DNA of 5,301 nucleotides from Bacteroidota bacterium (GTDB lineage Bacteria; Bacteroidota; Bacteroidia; Bacteroidales; JAAYUG01): contig JAKAMP010000245.1 of NCBI GenBank assembly GCA_021812865.1, positions 1 through 5,301 of the forward strand. Reading direction: 5' to 3'. Under the pieces are notes generated by a model that had not been told where the DNA came from, did no database searches, and saw only the letters and a list, made by a program, of their open reading frames with translations. The first letter of the stretch is position 1. The number at the start of each line of letters is the position of its first letter. This document shows positions 1 to 5,301 of this stretch, one piece after another. The position numbers were made by a program, and so were the translations under genes.

Positions 1-695
1 CTTATGCCTATGGGAAAAAGACGGTGCATACCTTTGATACGGCTGGCGTTTATGCCGTGAGGGTGATAGTAAAAGGAGACGGGGGTATAACTTCCTCGAT
101 AAAGAATGTTACAGTTTATGCCTTGCCTAAGGCAAAGTTTGAGGTCAATCCCAAGGTGGTTTACCTGCCCGACCAGGCGATTAATACTTACAATACTTCC
201 CAGAATGCCGTTTCATGGATCTGGGATTTCGGAGACGGCACTTCATCCAGTGAGAAAGAACCCCAGCATCTGTATAGGAAACTGGGTACATATGATATCA
301 AGCAAGTGGCATATTCTGAAAATGGTTGTGTGGATTCACTCACTCTGAAAGCCTCCGTTCAGGTTGAAGGACTTGGATCCATTGAGTTCCCCAATGCTTT
401 CACGCCCGATATGACTGGTCCGGGCGACGGCAGGTATGCAGGGCTTACCGGAGAGCGCATCAACGATATCTTCTATCCAAAGCACGAAGGGGTGGCAGAA
501 TATCATTTGGAAATTTATTCACGCTGGGGAGAACTGCTTTTCCAAACCGATGACATTGCAGTGGGATGGGACGGCTATTATAAGCAGAAGCTTTGCAAGC
601 AGGACGTGTACGTTTGGAAGGCAAAGGGCAAATTTTATAATGGAAAGGAATTTTTGAAAGCGGGCGATGTGACCTTGCTTCAGAAAAAAGAATGA
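1..695 (+). CDS. PKD-domain surface protein with type B T9SS sorting domain (3' part only)
   Basis: The gene enters from the left; the first whole codon is at 3 and the TGA stop is at 693-695, leaving 230 codons. A GTG at 24 could be read as a start, but the frame stays open to the window edge and the residues before it continue a PKD strand, so it is internal. Fragment residues 1-40 are the end of one PKD domain, 41-121 a complete PKD domain with W-DFGDG at 222-239, and 127-230 a gliding-motility-associated C-terminal domain: FPNAFTPD, NDIF, YSRWGELLF, GWDGYY, DVYVWKAKG and a final AGDVTLL. In this family the C-terminal domain directs export across the outer membrane by the type IX secretion system, and the rest is displayed or released. 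The complete PKD keeps the late Cys (NGCVDS) but lacks the early one found in every repeat of the downstream protein. The ligand is unknown. Assignment of the C-terminal domain is firm; an adhesin role is inference. Confidence 0.9.
   Translation, partial: YAYGKKTVHTFDTAGVYAVRVIVKGDGGITSSIKNVTVYALPKAKFEVNPKVVYLPDQAINTYNTSQNAVSWIWDFGDGTSSSEKEPQHLYRKLGTYDIKQVAYSENGCVDSLTLKASVQVEGLGSIEFPNAFTPDMTGPGDGRYAGLTGERINDIFYPKHEGVAEYHLEIYSRWGELLFQTDDIAVGWDGYYKQKLCKQDVYVWKAKGKFYNGKEFLKAGDVTLLQKKE
123..365 (+). other. PKD domain of the upstream protein
   Basis: This is one beta-sandwich PKD domain of about 80 residues. It runs from the linker after VYA (LPKAKFEV), through WIWDFGDGTSSSEKEPQHLY, to the last strand after NGCVDS. 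The WDFGDG core and the P-x-H-x-Y strand are the family signature. Only one Cys is present. Such domains usually act as extracellular spacers or protein-interaction modules. Confidence 0.88.
384..692 (+). other. Type B T9SS C-terminal sorting domain (CHU_C / gliding-motility-associated CTD)
   Basis: These approximately 103 residues form the export signal at the extreme C-terminus. Recognisable blocks in order are EFPNAFTPD (384 on), NDIFYP, VAEYHLEIYSRWGELLFQ, GWDGYYKQKLCKQDVYVWKA, and NGKEFLKAGDVTLLQ. The usual short FTPNGDGVNDVF loop is expanded: about 15 residues, including GPGDGRY, lie between FTPD and NDIF. The RWGE and GWDG blocks are intact, so the signal is expected to be functional. 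The domain family is established knowledge; the expanded loop is a direct reading. Confidence 0.9.
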
Positions 696-770
696 TTATT
701 TTATTAAAAGGCATTGAATGAGCTGCATCAAATACAAGGGTTTCTGATTCTTCGGAGCTTTAGGCTCTGC
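696..770 (+). promoter_or_regulatory. Short intergenic junction with possible ribosome-binding site; likely co-transcription
   Basis: 75 bases separate the TGA of the first gene from the TTG used here as the start of the second. The left part (696-709) is AT-rich and is followed by AAAAGG at 706-711, seven bases before an ATG at 718. I find no exact Bacteroidota -7 box (TAnnTTTG) and no GC-rich hairpin with a T-run, so neither a promoter nor a terminator can be supported. The short spacing and same strand suggest one transcript. The frame of the second gene is closed upstream by TAA at 705-707. Confidence 0.4.
718..747 (+). other. Nine-codon ATG frame, probably the displaced true start of the large gene
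   Basis: ATG at 718 opens a frame of nine codons (MSCIKYKGF) ending in TGA at 745-747. It has the best start context in the junction: AAAAGG lies seven bases upstream and it starts 22 bases after the previous stop. Adding one base at the GGG run (738-740) would fuse it to the large frame, giving MSCIKYKG followed by FLILRSFRLCLRN and the signal-peptide core. I think this is more likely than a real leader peptide, but a TTG start further on is also workable. Confidence 0.4.
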
Positions 771-836
771 TTGAGAAATTTGTGGATCAGCGTAGTCATA
801 CTTGCTGGATTGATTTGTTCGGTTGAAGTGAGCGCC
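771..836 (+). other. Sec signal peptide of the large protein
   Basis: Residues 1-22 from TTG 771 show a short basic start (RN), a hydrophobic core (ISVVILAGLIC) and a V-S-A cleavage motif before QTDRDFW. No Cys sits at +1, so it is not a lipoprotein signal; the Cys within the core is not in a lipobox. If translation began at 718 with a corrected frame, the n-region would be about 20 residues longer and more basic, which is also acceptable. Confidence 0.8.
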
Positions 837-3800
837 CAAACCGACCGTGATTTCTGGTTTGTCATTCCCAAAGTAACTACAGAGCTTGGTACCGGAGGGG
901 CATCGCTTGGATTTACCATCACTACGTATGATCTTCCGGCAACAGTTAATGTGACAATGCCCGCCAACGGGGCATTCACACCCATTCAGGTTACCATTCC
1001 GGCCAATTCAGTTCAAAGCCTTGATCTTTCATCCCAAGTTGACCAGGTTGAAAATGCTTTTGCTGCCCTGGGACTCATTCAGGGGAAGAATAACAAAGGC
1101 ATTCATATTACTTCTTCCAGCCTGATCAATGTTGTGTTTGAGTCGAAGCGGTCGCAGAACCCGGAAACCTTCACCCTGAAAGGACAAGCGGCGCTCGGTT
1201 CTGATTTTTTTGCAAGCTTCCAGACCCGAATGTATAACTACAGCCAGCCCACCTATGTTGCTCCTCCATATTCGGCCTTTGATGTGGTATTCACTGAAAA
1301 CAACACCACCCTGACCCTGGTCATTCCTGCAGGGGAGTCAATATACAATGGTACAGGCCCTCCTCTTACCGGTACAGTGTCAATTGGACCATTCAATGCA
1401 GGGGAAACCTATACAGGTATTCCTGCGAAAGTAACTGCGCCTGAAGTGACTGGGTTTTATGCCAATGATGTTTATGGAAGGGCAGCTGAAGATCACCTCG
1501 CCGGCGTGCGCATCACGGCAGGGGGAGGGAAGAAGATTGCCGTTACCCTGAAAGATGATGCCCTAAAGTCGCTCGTCGGCAATTCGGCTGATCTGATCGG
1601 TGACCAGACTATTCCCATCAGTCAGCTGGGGAAACAGTATATTGCCATCAAAGGTACAGGAATAGCGGGATATCAAAACCCTGCCTTTTATGTTCCTCCT
1701 CCTGCCGACCCTGTGAGCACAGAAGAATTGTATATACTAGCTACAGCCAATAGTACTCCCATCTATATCAACGATACACTGAAGGCTACACTAAATACCG
1801 GTCAGACCTATGTGTATGATGTTCCTTCGCCCAGGTCCTATACTGTGGTGAGTACAACAGGTTCACCATTCTACTGCTATCAGCTGACGGGTGTGGGATC
1901 GGACCTGGGAGATGACATATTGCCAAGGACCGATATATGCAATGGTTCTACTCGGGTGAAATTTTCGCGTTCCTCCAGCCAGGAGTTTTATATGTTTATC
2001 CTTGTGCAGAAAAATGCAAAGGATGGATTTTTGCTGAACGGAGCTGCTTCCAGCTTTATAACAACCTCTTCGTTTACCGACATTCCTAATACCAACTGGG
2101 CTTACGCGAGGATAGGAACCCTCAATACCGTCCAGATTCCTGTAGCTTCCAGCATAGAATTGAGCAATATTAAGGACGTGTTTCACCTGATGATTATGAA
2201 TGGAACCTCTGTGCCCACCAACCCAACAGCAACCACGGGGGGCGCCAGGTTCAGTGTTTTTTCCAACTATTTGCCGGTGTCCACCCAGATCAGCGGATTT
2301 ATAACTGAAACGGGTACCAATACGGCAAAAATCTGTTACGGCCAGAGCGTTCACATGCAATCGACCGGTGGAGTGACCTATTCATGGGATCCTAATGATT
2401 ATCTTTCGGATAGATACAGCCCGGCGCCCACAGCTACTCCCCTGACAAGCACCTTGTACACGGTAACTGTAGCCGGGGCCTGCAGCATTACAGACACGCT
2501 GCAGTTCCGGATTAATGTTGCCCTGCCTATGGAGGCCCGCTTCAATATTGATACCTCCAGCGGATGTGCGCCCCTTTACCTGAAAATTAGAGATCAGTCG
2601 TATGGTGTGCTCACATACAACTGGGATTTCGACGACGGAACCACTGCCGCCTGGAACTCTCTCGAAACCGTCACTCACGATACTACCTTCATTCATCCTT
2701 TCACAAATCTTACAAGACCTTATCTTGACCGAAGGATCAGGCTTATCGTGCAGAATTCCTATTTGTGCCGCGATACCCTCGACCGCACCGTTAGAGTGTA
2801 TCCACAGGTGACTTCTTCCTTTAAGGTAAGCCCAGATACCATTGGCTGTCAACCGTTTGCTCCAAGTTTTACCAATACCTCAGTGAACGCTGATATTTAT
2901 CAATGGCAATTTGGCGATGGCGCTTCTGCTGCAACCTTCAGTCCGACCCACACATACTCCAATACAGGAAGTATAGACAGCATTTATTCTGTAAGGCTTG
3001 TTTCCACCTCTGTATATTACTGTGCCGATACGGCAAATACTACCATAAGGGTTCATCCTTATCTTAAGGCGGATTTCACGGCCAATCCATCGCAGGGTTG
3101 CTCACCACTTGATGTAAATATTCTGAACCAATCGGTGGGTGGCAGCGCCATTACAAGCTACCAGTGGAGCTTTGGCGATGGCGCCACCAGCACTTCAGGG
3201 GTAGCCACATTGACCCATACCTATCTGAACAATACGGGTAGCGTACAGAATCTTCCGCTGAAACTCGTCATCCGGAATGCCATGGGATGCACTGACAGTC
3301 TCACCAGGACGATACAGGTTTATCCTAAAGTATCAGCGCTGTTTACCCAGGATCAGACCGCTGGATGCAATCCTCTGGTGGTAGCATTCATAAAGCCAGT
3401 CAATCTCGCCCCGGTTTCTTACGACTGGTCCTTCGGAGATGGGGTTTCTTCAAGTGTTTCCGATCCTGTACATGTCTTCGGTAACCTCACTCCCCAAGAT
3501 ACTATTTATTCTACCAGGCTGGTGGTTACGTCGCCGAACCTTTGTACCGATACATTCAAAAGAGATTTTTCAGTTTACCGGTATATCAAAGCCAGCTTTT
3601 CAGCCGATCCTACCAGCGGCTGCTTTGCGTTCGATACTCACATCGACAATAATTCAGCAGTTTATGCCGGCATCAGCAGTGTGATCTGGTCGTTTGGCGA
3701 TGGGGGAACAGCCACCGGCAACGTGCCCACCCTGTTGCATCATTACCAGAATAACACAGATACACTGCAGAACCGAATACTGAAAATGACGGTATCGAAT

Positions 3801-5301
3801 ATTCATGGATGTATCGATTCAATGGCTGCTCCGGTTTCGGTGTATCCTGCAGTGCTAGCCACATTCACAGCCGACAAAATGCAGGGATGCACACCGCTTA
3901 CGGTGAGTTTTGCCAATGCAACAGACTTGAATGTTGCGAAGAATTTCTACTGGACCTTTGGCGATGGTTCTTCTGACAGCGCAGTAAATCCCGTTCACCA
4001 GTTTGTTAACCTTTCGACGAAAGATACGCTCATGCAAGTGCAGATGATTGCCGTATCAAAATATTTCTGTGCAGATACACAGCAAATGGCTATCAATGTT
4101 TATACCTATGTAAGCGCAGGATTTTCGGTAGATACATCCAAAGGATGTTCACCTTTTGCACCGCTCTTTCAAAATAACTCGCTTGGCGGAATCTCTACAT
4201 ATGAATGGAATTTCGGCGATGGATCTCCCCTGAGCAGCCTCTTGCTGCCGTCTCATACCTACACCAATACCACCCTGGCCGATCAATTAAGAAATATCCA
4301 ACTGCTTGTGAAAAACAGTCATGGCTGTTCCGATACCGCTTTTAGACTAGTAACGGTTTATCCCCAGGTAAAGGCTGCCTTCTCAACCGATGTAGCAGCA
4401 GGTTGCAACCCGCTCAATGTAAATTTTACCAATGCATCAAATGCTGTGACCACTGCTTTCAACTGGGATTTTGGCGACTATGCTTCCTCGTCGCTTGCCA
4501 ATCCTTCCCATACTTATTATAATCTTGGGCCCGCCGACAGTGTAAGAACGGTGCGATTGCATGCCGTTTCGCAGTATGGATGCTGGGATGATACCGCAAA
4601 GAGCATCACCACCTATGCATACGTGGATGCAGATTTTAAGGTGGTACGGCCCGACATCTGTTCAAACACCGACCTGCTGATTTCCAATAACTCTCTCGGT
4701 GGTATTACGCAGAATTCATGGGATTTTGAGAATGACGGCACGTATGACCTGGTTTCGGCCGATACGGCCTTAAGCCATACCTATACAAACTATACCGCCT
4801 TGCCTGTGGTACGAAATGTGAAACTCATGGTCCAAAACAGCCATTCATGCTTGGATTCGATGATCAGGCCCATTACCATTTATCCAAAGGTCACGGCTGC
4901 CTTTTCGAATGATTCTGCTGGTTGTCATCCCTTCAGCGCCCAGTTTGTAAATACTTCGATAGAAGGAAACACTGCCCTTGGAAGCAGTGGGGATTATTTC
5001 TGGGACTTCGGCGATACCACCACATCTACCCTTGAAAATCCGTCTAAGATCTATTACAACTATAACGATTATGATATTTCCTATACTGCTAAACTGATTG
5101 CAGTATCTCCATATCTCTGTAAGGATTCTGTAACGAGGATATTCTCGGTTTACCACAGGCCAAGAGCTATCTTTGCGGTGGACAAGACCATTGATTGTCC
5201 ACCCCTGAACCTTCAGATATCCAATACTTCAGTTACCAGCAATTCAACTTTTTACTGGGATTTCGGAGACGGGCAATACGATACGCTGACCAGCAAGCTC
5301 A
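771..5301 (+). CDS. Giant secreted protein: IgGFc-binding-like N-terminus plus alternating PKD repeats (3' end outside window)
   Basis: One frame stays open from after TAA 705-707 to the window end, giving 1,510 whole codons from TTG 771 with no stop. No in-frame ATG precedes the mature protein. TTG 771 was chosen because it gives a compact signal peptide (MRNLWISVV... with a VSA-QTD cleavage site near residue 22); TTG 714, or ATG 718 with a frameshift, are alternatives. Layout: signal peptide 1-22; IgGFc-binding-like region about 23-500, with DRDFWFVIP, NKGIHIT (108-114) and DLIGDQTIPIS (274-284); Ig-like module about 521-583; PKD array from about 584 to the end. Nothing resembles an enzyme active site. 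The family suggests an extracellular adhesin or surface fibre, probably exported by Sec and then T9SS; the expected C-terminal sorting domain lies beyond the window. The neighbouring gene encodes a PKD protein with a T9SS domain, which supports this. The ligand is unknown, and binding to IgG Fc or mucin should not be assumed from the domain name. Confidence 0.88.
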   Translation, partial: MRNLWISVVILAGLICSVEVSAQTDRDFWFVIPKVTTELGTGGASLGFTITTYDLPATVNVTMPANGAFTPIQVTIPANSVQSLDLSSQVDQVENAFAALGLIQGKNNKGIHITSSSLINVVFESKRSQNPETFTLKGQAALGSDFFASFQTRMYNYSQPTYVAPPYSAFDVVFTENNTTLTLVIPAGESIYNGTGPPLTGTVSIGPFNAGETYTGIPAKVTAPEVTGFYANDVYGRAAEDHLAGVRITAGGGKKIAVTLKDDALKSLVGNSADLIGDQTIPISQLGKQYIAIKGTGIAGYQNPAFYVPPPADPVSTEELYILATANSTPIYINDTLKATLNTGQTYVYDVPSPRSYTVVSTTGSPFYCYQLTGVGSDLGDDILPRTDICNGSTRVKFSRSSSQEFYMFILVQKNAKDGFLLNGAASSFITTSSFTDIPNTNWAYARIGTLNTVQIPVASSIELSNIKDVFHLMIMNGTSVPTNPTATTGGARFSVFSNYLPVSTQISGFITETGTNTAKICYGQSVHMQSTGGVTYSWDPNDYLSDRYSPAPTATPLTSTLYTVTVAGACSITDTLQFRINVALPMEARFNIDTSSGCAPLYLKIRDQSYGVLTYNWDFDDGTTAAWNSLETVTHDTTFIHPFTNLTRPYLDRRIRLIVQNSYLCRDTLDRTVRVYPQVTSSFKVSPDTIGCQPFAPSFTNTSVNADIYQWQFGDGASAATFSPTHTYSNTGSIDSIYSVRLVSTSVYYCADTANTTIRVHPYLKADFTANPSQGCSPLDVNILNQSVGGSAITSYQWSFGDGATSTSGVATLTHTYLNNTGSVQNLPLKLVIRNAMGCTDSLTRTIQVYPKVSALFTQDQTAGCNPLVVAFIKPVNLAPVSYDWSFGDGVSSSVSDPVHVFGNLTPQDTIYSTRLVVTSPNLCTDTFKRDFSVYRYIKASFSADPTSGCFAFDTHIDNNSAVYAGISSVIWSFGDGGTATGNVPTLLHHYQNNTDTLQNRILKMTVSNIHGCIDSMAAPVSVYPAVLATFTADKMQGCTPLTVSFANATDLNVAKNFYWTFGDGSSDSAVNPVHQFVNLSTKDTLMQVQMIAVSKYFCADTQQMAINVYTYVSAGFSVDTSKGCSPFAPLFQNNSLGGISTYEWNFGDGSPLSSLLLPSHTYTNTTLADQLRNIQLLVKNSHGCSDTAFRLVTVYPQVKAAFSTDVAAGCNPLNVNFTNASNAVTTAFNWDFGDYASSSLANPSHTYYNLGPADSVRTVRLHAVSQYGCWDDTAKSITTYAYVDADFKVVRPDICSNTDLLISNNSLGGITQNSWDFENDGTYDLVSADTALSHTYTNYTALPVVRNVKLMVQNSHSCLDSMIRPITIYPKVTAAFSNDSAGCHPFSAQFVNTSIEGNTALGSSGDYFWDFGDTTTSTLENPSKIYYNYNDYDISYTAKLIAVSPYLCKDSVTRIFSVYHRPRAIFAVDKTIDCPPLNLQISNTSVTSNSTFYWDFGDGQYDTLTSKL
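837..2280 (+). other. IgGFc-binding-like N-terminal region
   Basis: About 480 residues follow the signal peptide. The pattern matches the IgGFc_binding-like region of secreted Bacteroidota proteins: TDRDFWFVIPK at the mature N-terminus, a strand pair ending NKGIHIT and then LINVVFES, AGVRITAGGGKKIAVTLKDD, DLIGDQTIPIS followed by GKQYIAI, a GVGSDLGDDILPR segment before a Cys, FYMFILVQKNAKDGFLLNG, and DVFHLMIMNG near the end. These suggest several repeated beta-rich lobes. The name comes from the human mucus protein FCGBP; for bacterial members the binding partner is mostly unknown. The family call rests on remembered motifs without a profile search. Confidence 0.68.
2331..2519 (+). other. Small Ig-like module between the N-terminal region and the PKD array
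   Basis: About 63 residues follow the pattern of Bacteroidota Ig-like linker modules: ICYGQSVHMQSTGG, YSWDPNDYLSD, PTATPLTSTLYTVTV, then AGACSITDTLQFRINV. The W in YSW, the Cys pair (ICYG and GACS) and the T-x-Y-T-V-T strand are the supporting features. It probably acts as a structural joint between the binding head and the stalk. Confidence 0.65.
2526..5301 (+). repeat. PKD domain array: ten complete domains and an eleventh cut by the window end
   Basis: Core motifs (W-x-F-G-D-G or variants) begin at 2622, 2904, 3165, 3426, 3687, 3951, 4206, 4464, 4719, 5001 and 5256. Approximate domain limits are R1 2526-2801, R2 2802-3056, R3 3057-3323, R4 3324-3578, R5 3579-3845, R6 3846-4103, R7 4104-4361, R8 4362-4616, R9 4617-4883, R10 4884-5153, R11 5154 on. 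Each complete domain has an early Cys (usually GC-x-P), the core, a strand like P-x-H-x-Y-x-N, and a late Cys followed after one residue by D. Odd and even domains differ in a regular way (types A and B, see findings). Core variants are WDFDDG (R1), WDFGDY (R8), WDFENDG (R9) and WDFGDT (R10). DNA identity between units looks modest, so this is an old array. PKD chains normally form an extended extracellular stalk. Confidence 0.92.

Noticed and set aside
24..26. GTG as the start of the first gene
   Set aside because: The frame is open to the window edge, and the residues before it fit a continuing PKD strand. A 223-residue protein starting there would have no signal peptide although it carries a secretion C-terminal domain.
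696..717. Intrinsic terminator after the first gene
   Set aside because: The stretch is AT-rich but I find no GC-rich stem followed by a T-run.
728..985. 85-codon minus-strand open frame at the start of the large gene
   Set aside because: It overlaps the signal peptide and mature N-terminus on the plus strand and has no protein features of its own.
1863..2360. 165-codon minus-strand open frame
   Set aside because: It lies wholly inside the large plus-strand gene, whose translation there is continuous and family-like (FYMFILVQKN, DVFHLMIMNG). The antisense product has no recognisable domain and looks like a codon-composition shadow.
2382..2852. 156-codon minus-strand open frame
   Set aside because: It is antisense to the Ig-like module and the first PKD domains, which are clear in the plus frame. 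No motif or independent start signal supports it.
2526..5301. Regular spacing of about 260 bases as a CRISPR or DNA-level satellite
   Set aside because: The periodicity comes from protein domains. DNA between units is diverged except for short stretches coding FGDG, and the units are read through as one protein.

Overview
The window looks like Bacteroidota DNA, from the wider gliding/T9SS-bearing group; genus not determinable. It holds parts of two large secreted surface proteins, both on the plus strand and in the same reading frame. The evidence is a type B (CHU_C / gliding-motility-associated) type IX secretion C-terminal domain on the first protein, chains of PKD domains of the Cys-containing Bacteroidota style, and an IgGFc-binding-like N-terminal region on the second. 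I see no RNA gene, mobile element, CRISPR array or credible minus-strand gene.

Layout: (1) 1-695 is the 3' end of a PKD protein: the tail of one PKD domain, one complete PKD domain, then a type B T9SS sorting domain. (2) 696-770 is a short junction with an AT-rich stretch, an AAAAGG ribosome-binding-like motif and an ATG (718) that opens only a 9-codon frame. (3) About 771 to beyond the window end is a very large open frame. At least 1,510 codons are visible from the TTG at 771, with no stop. It encodes a signal peptide, a region of about 480 residues resembling IgGFc-binding domains, a small Ig-like module, then ten complete PKD domains and the start of an eleventh.

The proteins are probably exported by Sec across the inner membrane. 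The first is then taken across the outer membrane by T9SS through its C-terminal domain; the second is expected to carry an equivalent signal beyond the window. Their likely role is extracellular: adhesion or surface structure. The ligand cannot be read from the sequence.

Two points deserve attention. The PKD array is not a simple tandem: it alternates two domain types, A and B, which differ in junction motif, C-terminal motif and usually length (mostly 89 against 85 residues), making a two-domain unit of about 172-180 residues. Also, the large gene has no in-frame ATG before its signal peptide. A well-placed ATG at 718 would join the frame if one base were added at the GGG run at 738-740, so the 5' end is either a TTG start, a sequencing error or a real frameshift.
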